From JBFJKD01 sp038106145 (GTDB taxonomy: Bacteria > Pseudomonadota > Gammaproteobacteria > Pseudomonadales > Porticoccaceae), in assembly GCA_038106145.1 (NCBI GenBank), contig JAYODD010000003.1, positions 124,001 to 188,000 on the forward strand: a stretch of 64,000 bases of DNA, in the 5' to 3' direction. The translations under genes were made by a program, and so were the position numbers. The notes under the pieces were generated by a model, which saw only the letters and a program-made list of their open reading frames with translations, was not told the DNA's origin and searched no databases. Positions within the stretch are counted from its first letter, which is position 1, and the number at the start of each line of letters is the position of its first letter. Shown here one piece after another: positions 55,426 through 63,627 of the stretch.

Positions 55426-56403
55426 TTACAGTTCAAGGTGAATGTCATTGCTGATTTTACCCGACAATTGCAAGCCCAAATGCCGACTGGTTCTGAGATT
55501 TACCGCAAGAAGCAGCTGTTTGACCGGCGTAAATCGGGGTTCCACAACCTCGCCAATCAATTGCTTATTGACCAAAATTGCCAGGTCCCGCCCCATATTT
55601 TCATTATCAGGATACACTGCAAACAGGGTGCCCTTGCGCACATCGTTTGGATTGGACGAAAACAACACTAAATTTTTATCCCAGGCGGTTTGCAGAAGCT
55701 GCCCCATAATGGCGTTATCAATGGCCGTTTCCCCGGGAAGTATCCAGATGCCGTCGTAGGCACGGGCAGCTGTGGATACTTCCTGGTATCGTCTGGCGGC
55801 GGTGTGAATATCAGCTACCCGGTGAATGACCAGGGACTTCCCCAGTTTAGCCATATGTATTTGCGCATCCTCCAGATAGCCATTTTCAGCGGTTAAAGCG
55901 GTCACCACAAGGACGCTATCGGTATTTGGGGATAACAACAACAATTTTTCCATAACGGCCACGGGGTCCGGAAAAATACTGATTCCAGGAGCGTCGGTGG
56001 GGTTGCTACGTAGAGCTCCGACGACGATTGGAATATTGATATTCATGGTATCCAACATAGCAACATTTTTTGCGCCAAGCGCAAGTATTACGTCTGGACG
56101 GCTACTTTCTAAACGTTCGCGAATGTAGGTAACATCTGAATAGGAACTCGTTTGCAGACGATGTATCGTGCCAGTGTATTGGGAAGATACCCCTTCGATC
56201 ATATCTGCAAACACTTTCGAGTAGGGCGACGGCGCTTCGGGGTAAACAATCAATAAATCACTGGCGAGCACTTGGCCGGCGATCGAACTATGGATCAGCA
56301 GCATGAAAAAAAAACGGGTAATCGGGTGACATATCCCGTGTCGGCAGATCAATACCGCAACTGTGCTTACCCGTTGCTTCGTCCCTGTCATGTTGTAATC
56401 CAT
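55426..56403 (-). CDS. periplasmic ABC-type substrate-binding protein, stand-alone
   Basis: About 325 residues. A hydrophobic export signal near residues 15-45 (FFFMLLIHSSIAGQVLA) precedes a two-lobe binding protein of the TrpX/ABC-sub_bind type: LLIVYPEAPSPYSKVFADM, RPDVILALGAKNVAML, PIVVGALR, DSVLVVTALTAENGYL, GIWILPGETAIDNA, and VLFSSNPNDVRKGTLFAVYPD. No permease or ATPase gene adjoins. Position between the TonB receptor (14 bases before) and the kinase (24 bases after) suggests it presents a ligand to the kinase. Start uncertain: ATG 56403 or 56391 are possible. Confidence 0.8.
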   Translation of the reverse strand: MDYNMTGTKQRVSTVAVLICRHGICHPITRFFFMLLIHSSIAGQVLASDLLIVYPEAPSPYSKVFADMIEGVSSQYTGTIHRLQTSSYSDVTYIRERLESSRPDVILALGAKNVAMLDTMNINIPIVVGALRSNPTDAPGISIFPDPVAVMEKLLLLSPNTDSVLVVTALTAENGYLEDAQIHMAKLGKSLVIHRVADIHTAARRYQEVSTAARAYDGIWILPGETAIDNAIMGQLLQTAWDKNLVLFSSNPNDVRKGTLFAVYPDNENMGRDLAILVNKQLIGEVVEPRFTPVKQLLLAVNLRTSRHLGLQLSGKISNDIHLEL

Positions 56404-56416
56404 GCGCTGGCCGGTT

Positions 56417-58546
56417 TCAGAATTTGTATCTGATTTCACCGAGCAAGGAGCGCCCGGGCAGAGGCAGGTCATTGGGAATAAACGGCACCGGCTCACCGTT
56501 GGGGGTAGGTTCGCGGGCATCCTCGTCGAAGATATTTTTTGCCAGTAACGCCAGCTCAAAATTGCCGAACAGATTGGTGCGGCGCAGCGTCAGATCAACC
56601 AGCACGTAGTCGTCGATAGACTTGCGGGGGTCCCGGTAATCCCGGTTACGGTCCATCACCCAGTTGGCTTGAATATTAGCTGAATAGTTTGGCAGAAAAT
56701 CCCAGTTTACCCGGAAGTACATCTGTTTCTCTGGCGAGTTGGCCGCATCTTCATCCGCATCTTCGTCGGTGGATTTTTGCCAGGCCATGTTGCCGACCAC
56801 ATTGAGGGTATCGGTCACAGACCATTTGGTTTCATATTCAAAACCAAATCCGGTTTGCTCCCCCGTATTCTGGGCGGTTCTGCTGGTGCCGCTGCTGTCT
56901 GGAATAAACTGGATAATATCGCTCCATTTATAACTAAACACGTTAAAGTCCATCACCAGATTGTGAGCAGGGCGATAATTGACGGCTAGCTCATAGCTCT
57001 TCAGGGTTTCTGGCTCCAGGCTGTTGTTGCCAAGAAAGGAGGGGTTGGCCTGTTCGCCCATCTCCGCAAAGGATGGCGCGCGAAATGCCTCGCCGTATAA
57101 CGCCTTAATGGTCATGTTGTGGCGCGCTGACCATACCAGGGCGACTCTTGGATTAACCGTATCGCCGAAGTCGGAGTAATGGTCAAATCGCACCCCCGAC
57201 GTCAGCTCCCAATCGTTGGCGAAGTGCCACACATCCTGCACAAAAAGATATGTGTTTTCCCGCTCGTTCTCGTCGAGGAATATAAAAGGTGTATCGGATA
57301 CATCCACAAGAGGCCCGGCTGGGTCAATTAATAATCCGGTATGAGGATTAAAGCCAAAATTCTTTTCCTCTTTGGTTTTGTATATTTCGCCAAAGTAATA
57401 TCCGGTGCCGATAGTAATATCGTGGTCTTTAAATCCCCGATAATTACCGGTTATATTTCCACGGTAATGACGTTCAAAGACTTCGGGATTGCCGATAACA
57501 CCATTTGGAAATATTCCGAACAGGGGTTGGCCAAATTCATCGAGAAACGGGCCGGTGGAGCCAGGGGGGAACAAGATAAGATCTTTATCAACTTCTGCAG
57601 TTGTGTGGAGAGCGCTTATTTGCGCTTTTATCCCAAAATATTCTGTTAGCTTGGCTTCGTCGTAAGTGATATCGAAATTAAAACGTTTACTTGAAAATCT
57701 GTTATTCGGATCTAAAGCTTGAGCTACTCCAGCGCCATTGCCCCCACTGCCTCTTATCTGAGCGCCAGTTCGTAATGTAGTGTTTCTGTACCTAAATTCT
57801 AATCTCGCATCAATGTTTTCCCTCTCTAAGCTCGTCGATCCGGGTGCCAAGGACGCGCTCGATCCGGTTAGCCCATCAAGAAATGTTTGTGAATCGGTTG
57901 AAATTGTTTCTGTTGGTCCGTTTGTTGAGTGTCCTTCCACTGTGAAACCATACGCTATGTCGTTGAAGGAGCCGCTATGTAACAACCAATAATCGGTTGT
58001 GTCAAAACTGCCCGCCCTCACGCCTGTTTCTAAATCGGCGATTTCGCCTGGATTTTTCGTGACGATGTTAATGACACCGGCGAAAGCGTCAGCACCATAA
58101 ATAGCAGACCCGGGCCCGCGGATAATTTCTACTCGGGAAATTGCCTCGACAGACATTCCTGCCCATATTTGGCTTCTATCTCCGTGAAAAAGATTCGTAA
58201 CGGGTACGCCGTTGATGAGCATTAAGACTTGTGGATTGAAATCAGAGTAAATGCCGCGAAAACTGTAAATAGAGTTGTAACCCAGACTTGAACGTGCAAC
58301 GTGAAGTCCGGGGATAGTTTCAAGAATATCATCCAGGTCAGTCGCACCCATTTTCCTGATGTCGGAATAGGTTACAACCGAAGCTACGGCAGGCGCTTTG
58401 GATATGTGCTGCGTTAGACCAGTGGCTATATTTATAAAATCCTGATCTCCATAGATATTTTCAAATTCCTGTTCTACTTGATTAGCGGCGCTAGAACCGG
58501 TAACAAAAAACAATAGGCTGAAGGCCAGCAGGTAATGTTGTTTCAC
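56417..58546 (-). CDS. TonB-dependent outer-membrane receptor
   Basis: 709 residues. Signal peptide MKQHYLLAFSLLFFVTGSSA, plug domain (APAVASVVTYSDI ... VEIIRGPGSAIYGADAFAGVINIVTK), 22-strand barrel ending in GEIRYKF with terminal Phe for BAM recognition. No classical ETIVV TonB box; the mature N-terminus is acidic and short. GTG 58546, preceded by GGAG at 8 bases, is separated by one base from the stop of the upstream citrate-synthase-like gene. The N-terminal half is AT-rich, the C-terminal half GC-richer. Ligand unknown. Confidence 0.93.
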   Translation of the reverse strand: MKQHYLLAFSLLFFVTGSSAANQVEQEFENIYGDQDFINIATGLTQHISKAPAVASVVTYSDIRKMGATDLDDILETIPGLHVARSSLGYNSIYSFRGIYSDFNPQVLMLINGVPVTNLFHGDRSQIWAGMSVEAISRVEIIRGPGSAIYGADAFAGVINIVTKNPGEIADLETGVRAGSFDTTDYWLLHSGSFNDIAYGFTVEGHSTNGPTETISTDSQTFLDGLTGSSASLAPGSTSLERENIDARLEFRYRNTTLRTGAQIRGSGGNGAGVAQALDPNNRFSSKRFNFDITYDEAKLTEYFGIKAQISALHTTAEVDKDLILFPPGSTGPFLDEFGQPLFGIFPNGVIGNPEVFERHYRGNITGNYRGFKDHDITIGTGYYFGEIYKTKEEKNFGFNPHTGLLIDPAGPLVDVSDTPFIFLDENERENTYLFVQDVWHFANDWELTSGVRFDHYSDFGDTVNPRVALVWSARHNMTIKALYGEAFRAPSFAEMGEQANPSFLGNNSLEPETLKSYELAVNYRPAHNLVMDFNVFSYKWSDIIQFIPDSSGTSRTAQNTGEQTGFGFEYETKWSVTDTLNVVGNMAWQKSTDEDADEDAANSPEKQMYFRVNWDFLPNYSANIQANWVMDRNRDYRDPRKSIDDYVLVDLTLRRTNLFGNFELALLAKNIFDEDAREPTPNGEPVPFIPNDLPLPGRSLLGEIRYKF

Positions 58547-58547
58547 T

Positions 58548-59354
58548 TCAGCTTCTCCAGCGTCGTAGTTCATGGCGCCCCACATTATTTATTTTACCTG
58601 CAGTTATTGGGAAAAAAACTCCTTCAGCTTTGGTGGAGGCGTCTATGAAACATGGAACTAGACCGCCGACAAATGAAAGATTCGCTAAATTGTAAAATTG
58701 TTCTACGGTTACACCCTCATCTGCCAATAATCCGGCCGCTACAGCGGATATATTTATTCGGAAAGGGTATCGGGTGCTTTTTAGATAATCCTCTATCGCG
58801 AATGCCAATCGAACAAAATTCCCAGAACCAGCGCCTATTGATTTGGCAAATTCCATCAAAGGTGCGACCCTCTCGTCATGATTGGTTATCGGTCGGCCAA
58901 AACCATACAATACTCGATATTGCTTTAGTTCTTCTTTAACAATGTCTTCTAGAAACACTCCACGATTTAATTTTTTCTCAGCGCGAAAAAGGAAATCTAT
59001 CGCCCCTTTAGACGTTCTCAACCCGTATGTTGTTGCTTCGGATACGGCGGATCCAGCCGCGACCGCAAGAGACCCGGTTGATCGCGTCGTGCCAGCGAGG
59101 GCAGCAACACGATTGTTCCAAAGTCTCGGATCGGGGTAACTGGTACTCAGTGACCATATCGCTTCCACTAGCCTTGCTAACTTTGAGGATTCCCGACCTG
59201 TGATTGAATAAACCAAATATTCCATCCACGTGTGATTATTCAACTCCGTAAACACGTCTTTGCCGCGCAGGACCACCCGCTCACCGGGGAACCAGGCGCC
59301 CATATCGGTAACCCAGTTATCCTCGTAGTGCTTTAGTAATTCCGGGCCTTTCAT
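58548..59354 (-). CDS. citrate-synthase-fold protein B (catalytic residues substituted)
   Basis: 268 residues, about two thirds of a citrate synthase, similar in size to citryl-CoA lyase. The helical core aligns by eye with the citrate synthase large/small domain: LAGTTRSTGSLAVAAGSAVSEATTYG, then GFGRPITNHDERVAPLMEFA (151-170), where enzymes have GxGHPxxxxxDPR, so the substrate His is Arg154. YPFRINISAVAAGLL stands where the catalytic Asp of NVDFYSG is expected. The first ~40 codons are GC-rich and the rest clearly AT-rich. Overlaps protein A by 4 bases (ATGA). Function unknown; citryl-CoA lyase-like or scaffold roles are possible. Confidence 0.72.
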   Translation of the reverse strand: MKGPELLKHYEDNWVTDMGAWFPGERVVLRGKDVFTELNNHTWMEYLVYSITGRESSKLARLVEAIWSLSTSYPDPRLWNNRVAALAGTTRSTGSLAVAAGSAVSEATTYGLRTSKGAIDFLFRAEKKLNRGVFLEDIVKEELKQYRVLYGFGRPITNHDERVAPLMEFAKSIGAGSGNFVRLAFAIEDYLKSTRYPFRINISAVAAGLLADEGVTVEQFYNLANLSFVGGLVPCFIDASTKAEGVFFPITAGKINNVGRHELRRWRS

Positions 59355-60178
59355 TGGTTGGACTCCTTGCGATTAACAGGGCCGGGATCGTTAGTCAGGG
59401 TTAGCCCTTCGGAAAAAAACGGAAACCGGTTCCAGCCGATTTTCTCCTGCTCGAGCGCATGTACCGCTGCGCCGGGCAGGCGCAGCATGATAAAGAGTAT
59501 TTCGGCCTGTTCCGGTGAAAACTTTAGTTCGTGTAAGGTGGCGGCGGCGACGCCAGACATTGCCAGGGGCGAATCTGCCAGTGCTTCAAGAGCCTGGCGA
59601 TTATCCCGAAGCCAGGGGAGAATCGGCCCGGGGCTGATAGCGGCAAGGTGCTCAAGCACTTGCCGAACCGGGGTGGGGCAGCTGGCCCCGTTGGGATCAA
59701 AACCCGGGGCGTGCTCTATTTCTGGCCATACGTCTGTTCGTTCTTCGCGGGGCGGGTGTTCGATACGGTCGCGCCAGGCGTCCAGGCTGGTACCGCAATG
59801 CTGCCAATAATCGATTGCGATATAGATTTCCCTACCGCCGCCGAGGCTGCCCGCGCCTACCGCGATCGCTGCCATTAAGGCGGATGCTCGGGTCGAGCCG
59901 CCGACGCCGGCGCTCATGGCGGCGTGCACACTGTGGTCGCGAGGGCCGGGGTTGGCCAGCGCTACGGCCAGCCCCTCCAGCAGCAGCGTTTCTGTTTTGG
60001 TGGGCGGCTCGAGTTTGAATAACAGCCAGAGGTATTCCACCAGGCTGATTTTACCCAGCAGGTCGCCGTAGACATCGTAGCCTGCGCAATAACAGGCGGA
60101 CGCCGCAAACGGGTTATCGTCCTCGGGTGTTTCCCGCCAGATTTTGGTGGTTATTGTCTCGTTTTTTTTTTCGCTCAT
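59351..60178 (-). CDS. citrate-synthase-fold protein A (catalytic residues substituted)
   Basis: 275 residues, paralogous in design to protein B. Contains DHSVHAAMSAGVGGSTRASA (81-100), VGAGSLGGGREI where citrate synthases have GPLHGGA, PGFDPNGASCPTPVRQVL (158-174) in place of GxGHP...DPR, and LRLPGAAVHALEQEKIG (232-247), which matches the citrate synthase C-terminal GWxAHxxEQ block. By eye both His positions are replaced, so ordinary citrate chemistry is doubtful. Coupled by ATGA overlaps to both the TPP enzyme upstream and protein B downstream; a heteromer is likely. Confidence 0.72.
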   Translation of the reverse strand: MSEKKNETITTKIWRETPEDDNPFAASACYCAGYDVYGDLLGKISLVEYLWLLFKLEPPTKTETLLLEGLAVALANPGPRDHSVHAAMSAGVGGSTRASALMAAIAVGAGSLGGGREIYIAIDYWQHCGTSLDAWRDRIEHPPREERTDVWPEIEHAPGFDPNGASCPTPVRQVLEHLAAISPGPILPWLRDNRQALEALADSPLAMSGVAAATLHELKFSPEQAEILFIMLRLPGAAVHALEQEKIGWNRFPFFSEGLTLTNDPGPVNRKESNQ

Positions 60179-61983
60179 ATTGCCTGCTTCAGTGTGTTGG
60201 TGCGCATGCCGATGGGGGGCGCTTCGTCGGGGTCGATGCGTACATCCAGGAGGGTGGGTCCTGACTGCGCGCAGATGTGTCGGGTGTCGAGGTGGAGTAA
60301 ATCCTGTGGTGACTCAATCACATGGGCGGCGACGCCCATGGCCTGTGCAAAAGCCGCGAAATCCACCCTGGGTAAAAAGGCACCAATTTGTTCCGCCCGG
60401 GTCATTCGCTGACCGTGTTTCACCATGCCGTAGGCGCTATCGTTAAGGACGACAAAAATAACCGTCAGTTGATGCTCGACCGCAACCGTTATCTCCTGAC
60501 CGCTCATCAGCATACTGCCATCGCCGGTAATACAAACAATCGGGTCGTCGGGGCGGGCGAAAGCCGCGCCGATGGCGCTGCCAATGGCCCAGCCCATTGA
60601 GGCGAACTCCAGCGTGGCTCGAAACCACCCGCCGCGGTAATCCCGGCGCCCCGAACGGCGGCGGTCCCAGGCGTGCAGGTAGTGAATTGCCCAGGAGAAG
60701 CTGGCGCCGGTGTCCGCCAGGTATCGGGTGTTAGGGGGAAAGATGCGCGGCAGTTCGCGCATCAGGCGCTGCGGTTTGATGGGGGTGGCGTTGCTGCGAT
60801 AACTCTGTTCCTGATCGAGCGAAAAATTTCGTATGGGGCCATCTTTTCCAATTTTGCCTGGGCCAGGGAGTTGATCCGGTACCGCCCGCGGCGATTCCAT
60901 GGCGTCCCGCTTATAGCGGGACAGTATTTTTTCGAAGATGGCCTCCAGGTTCCCCTTGATATGCATGGCGGCCATGGGCGTACGACGTAAATTGGCGGCG
61001 CTGGATTCCACGTGAATCAGGCGCTGGTTAAACAGGAACGGGTCCCAACCGTTACTGGCCCATTCGCCAAGATTGGCGCCCACCACAAATATTCGGTCGA
61101 CTTCCGGATGGAACAGCGTGCGTCTTGCTTCGTCGTGTCCGGAAAATCCCAGTATGCCGCGGAAAGACGGGTGGTAGGCGCTGATCAGGCCCTTGCCGTG
61201 GGGTGTGGTGACGATTCTGGCGTCGATCATGAGCGCCAGCGTCAAAATTAAATCTGCCGCTCCCCCCGCCTCTTCTCCAAGCAGAAATACGGGGCGTTTG
61301 GCGGCTAATAGTTCCCAGTACAGCTGGTTTACCGCGTCGATGTCTAACAATGCCGGTTTGTGCAGCAGGTGGGGCAGGTTAAAGCGCGGTGTGGGTTGGA
61401 GATAGGGTGCGCGCAAGACATCAATGGGAATGCTCAGGTGTACCGGTCCCATGGCTTCGAACGCCTTCATAATCGCGGACGCGAGTTTACCTTCCAGCTG
61501 GGCGGGATGGGATACCAGGGTGCTGTAGTGGGTACAGTTGTCAAACAGCGCGACGGTGTTGATACCCGTGCAGGACGATTCCTGAAAGGCACCGCGGCCA
61601 AAGGTTGCGAGAGCAGTCTGAGCGGTGATCACCAACAGCGGCACGTTGTTTTCGAAAGCCGAAGCGACCCCGGTTAAGAGATTCGTCGCTCCCGGCCCGG
61701 TGGTCGCACAACACACCCCCAGTTTTCCGGTGTTACTGGCATAGCCATCCGCCATAAAGGCTGCACCGGTTTCGTGGCGCGCGGTGATGGAGCGCGGCCC
61801 GGCACGACGCTCGCCGCGGGCGAGAGCGTTGTATAGTGGCTCGATCGCGCCACCGGGAATGCCAAAAACATATTCGACCCCCAGCTGTTCCAGATAGGCA
61901 ATAATCAGATCACCGTGTTCCGGAAGCACCTCATTGTGCGCATCGCCCTCCGTGTCAGGTAACACTTTGAATATTGTATCCAT
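60175..61983 (-). CDS. thiamine diphosphate enzyme, acetolactate-synthase-like large subunit
   Basis: 602 residues with the three ThDP-family domains: PYR (YVFGIPGGAIEPLYNAL, catalytic Glu in ARHETGAAFMADGYA, CATTGPGATNLLTGVASA), central FAD/ADP-like domain, and PP domain with the ThDP/Mg motif GDGSMLMSGQEI...LNDSAYGMV. No regulatory small subunit adjoins. It is first in the minus-strand series and overlaps the citrate-synthase-like gene A by 4 bases. Close to ilvB-type sequences, but context argues against a simple branched-chain amino acid role. Sulfoacetaldehyde acetyltransferase was considered and is a poorer match. Confidence 0.82.
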   Translation of the reverse strand: MDTIFKVLPDTEGDAHNEVLPEHGDLIIAYLEQLGVEYVFGIPGGAIEPLYNALARGERRAGPRSITARHETGAAFMADGYASNTGKLGVCCATTGPGATNLLTGVASAFENNVPLLVITAQTALATFGRGAFQESSCTGINTVALFDNCTHYSTLVSHPAQLEGKLASAIMKAFEAMGPVHLSIPIDVLRAPYLQPTPRFNLPHLLHKPALLDIDAVNQLYWELLAAKRPVFLLGEEAGGAADLILTLALMIDARIVTTPHGKGLISAYHPSFRGILGFSGHDEARRTLFHPEVDRIFVVGANLGEWASNGWDPFLFNQRLIHVESSAANLRRTPMAAMHIKGNLEAIFEKILSRYKRDAMESPRAVPDQLPGPGKIGKDGPIRNFSLDQEQSYRSNATPIKPQRLMRELPRIFPPNTRYLADTGASFSWAIHYLHAWDRRRSGRRDYRGGWFRATLEFASMGWAIGSAIGAAFARPDDPIVCITGDGSMLMSGQEITVAVEHQLTVIFVVLNDSAYGMVKHGQRMTRAEQIGAFLPRVDFAAFAQAMGVAAHVIESPQDLLHLDTRHICAQSGPTLLDVRIDPDEAPPIGMRTNTLKQAI

Positions 61984-62017
61984 TTGTCAAAACCGCGTTA
62001 AATATCAGGGGGTTGTG

Positions 62018-62033
62018 AAGGTTTTGCAACCTT
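62018..62033. promoter_or_regulatory. candidate operator palindrome
   Basis: AAGGTT-TTGC-AACCTT, a perfect 6-bp inverted repeat with a 4-base centre, 35 bases upstream of the TPP-enzyme ATG. Suits a dimeric regulator; no regulator gene is adjacent. Confidence 0.4.
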
Positions 62034-62136
62034 GGATCGATATTAACCACTATAACGTGCTATTGCCAATTTTAAAACGGCGCAAAAAGCGATTGGTGGT
62101 CATTGTTTGCCGAGTTTGCGAGGTATGTAGCACAAT

Positions 62137-62153
62137 GGCCGTCTCATACGGCC
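62137..62153. promoter_or_regulatory. inverted repeat in aminotransferase leader
   Basis: GGCCGT-ctcat-ACGGCC, perfect 6-bp stem with a 5-base loop, about 70 bases before the aminotransferase ATG. Could be an operator or RNA hairpin; no T-run follows. Confidence 0.35.
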
Positions 62154-62221
62154 GAACCCACTGGCAAGATTCCCGTCATGCCAGAAAATTCAAAATCAGA
62201 CATCATTAAGAGTAACAAGCC

Positions 62222-63541
62222 ATGTCCGACCTTAATCTCGACTACTGGTGGCAACCGTTCACTAACGTGCGCGGTTTTCGCGCCAATCCCCGCTTGATCG
62301 AGCGGGCCGAGGGCTGCTTTCTCTATACGCCAGATGGTCGCGACATACTGGATATCACCGCCGGGCTGTGGTGCGCCAACCTCGGACACGGCCGTCGCGA
62401 AGTAGCGGATGCGGTTCACCGACAACTGGTGGAGATGGATTTTGCGCCGCCATTTCAGTTTGGCTCACCGGTTACCTTTCGCTTTGCGGAAAAACTGGTG
62501 GAGCATGCACCGCCCGGGCTGAATCGGGTGTTCTTTACCAACTCCGGTTCCGAGTCGGTAGAAACCGCAATGAAAATTGCGTACGCCTACCAGCGCGCCC
62601 GGGGTAAAGGCGCCAAAACGCGTTTCGTGGCGCGGGAGCGAGGTTACCACGGCGTCAATATCGGCAGCACGTCCCTGCAGGGTATTGCCAACAACCGCAA
62701 GGGTTTTCCGACGCTGGAGATGGTGGATTTCCTGCCGGACATGCTCGATATCGCGGCCAGCGCCTTCAGTCGCGGTCTGCCGGAGCAGGGCGCTGAAAAA
62801 GCCCGCGTGCTCGAACGTATTATCGCCAGCCGCGGCGCGGAAAATATTTGCGCGGTCGTAGTGGAGCCGATAGTCGGCGCTGGCGGCATGGTGCCGCCGC
62901 CGCGCGGCTATCTGCAGCTGTTGCGCGAGCTGTGTGACGCGCACGATATTCTGCTGATTTTCGATGAAGTGGTCACTGGTTTTGGCCGCAGCGGTTCGGC
63001 CTTTGCCGCAGTAGAACTCGGCGTCACGCCGGATATCATGACCACCGCCAAAGCCATCAATGGTGGCACGGTGCCCATGGGTGGCGTTTTTATCAAGCAG
63101 GCGATACAGGAGACAATTTTTGACGCGGCGCCTCCGGGCGTGCCGGAAATATTTCACGGCAACACCTATGCCGGCGCTCCGGTGGCGGCCGCAGCGGGGC
63201 TGGCCGCCTTTGATATTTACGAGCGCGAGGGCCTGTTGACTCGAGCGTCCGGCCCCATCGGCAAATATTGGGAAAACGCCTTGCACAGTATGCGGGATAT
63301 TCCGCATCTTATCGATATTCGTAATTACGGCTTGTTGGGAGCGATCACCTTCGCGCCCAATCCGGGCGCATACCCCACTGGGGTTGGCGTGCCGGTACAT
63401 AACCGGTGCTTTGAGAATGGATTGCTGTGCCGGGCGGTGGCCGACAATATGGTGATGTCGCCACCGCTGACGATTTCGGAGCCGGAGATCGATTTGTTTA
63501 TCGAACGCCTGCGCCAGTCTATCGCGGATGTTTTAGGCTGA
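62222..63541 (+). CDS. class III omega-amino acid:pyruvate aminotransferase
   Basis: 439-residue PLP enzyme of the beta-alanine/omega-amino acid-pyruvate aminotransferase type. N-terminal YWWQPFTNVRGFRANPRLI, ITAGLWCANLGHGRREV, FFTNSGSESVETAMKIA, RERGYHGVN, LLIFDEVVTGFGRSG with PLP-contacting Asp, and the Schiff-base Lys in TTAKAINGG. It transfers amino groups from omega-amino acids (beta-alanine, perhaps taurine or polyamine derivatives) to pyruvate. Divergent from the TPP series, and 86 bases before the class III alcohol dehydrogenase. Confidence 0.9.
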   Translation: MSDLNLDYWWQPFTNVRGFRANPRLIERAEGCFLYTPDGRDILDITAGLWCANLGHGRREVADAVHRQLVEMDFAPPFQFGSPVTFRFAEKLVEHAPPGLNRVFFTNSGSESVETAMKIAYAYQRARGKGAKTRFVARERGYHGVNIGSTSLQGIANNRKGFPTLEMVDFLPDMLDIAASAFSRGLPEQGAEKARVLERIIASRGAENICAVVVEPIVGAGGMVPPPRGYLQLLRELCDAHDILLIFDEVVTGFGRSGSAFAAVELGVTPDIMTTAKAINGGTVPMGGVFIKQAIQETIFDAAPPGVPEIFHGNTYAGAPVAAAAGLAAFDIYEREGLLTRASGPIGKYWENALHSMRDIPHLIDIRNYGLLGAITFAPNPGAYPTGVGVPVHNRCFENGLLCRAVADNMVMSPPLTISEPEIDLFIERLRQSIADVLG

Positions 63542-63627
63542 GCGGCCTCACAACCCGCTGCCGGGCAGCGTGCGGGGCTAACCGGGGCAGAATGAAAAGA
63601 GACGAAAATGACAGGGAGTAGCGGTCG

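Larger units (their letters stand above)
61984..62221. other. divergent regulatory region, TPP series / aminotransferase
   Basis: 238 bases with no credible gene between divergent start codons. Holds a perfect palindrome at 62018-62033 and a hairpin at 62137-62153, described separately. Confidence 0.6.

Noticed and set aside
47092..62000. Genomic island inserted at tRNA-Gly
   Set aside because: No integrase and no repeated 3' end of the tRNA was seen downstream; the composition shift begins 3.7 kb later.
62465..63400. 311-residue minus-strand ORF
   Set aside because: Shadow frame of the aminotransferase; no recognisable domain.
60175..63541. Taurine pathway reading (Xsc sulfoacetaldehyde acetyltransferase plus taurine:pyruvate aminotransferase)
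   Set aside because: The ThDP enzyme has acetolactate-synthase motifs (GIPGGAIEPLYNAL) rather than Xsc ones, and no phosphotransacetylase or taurine transporter is present.
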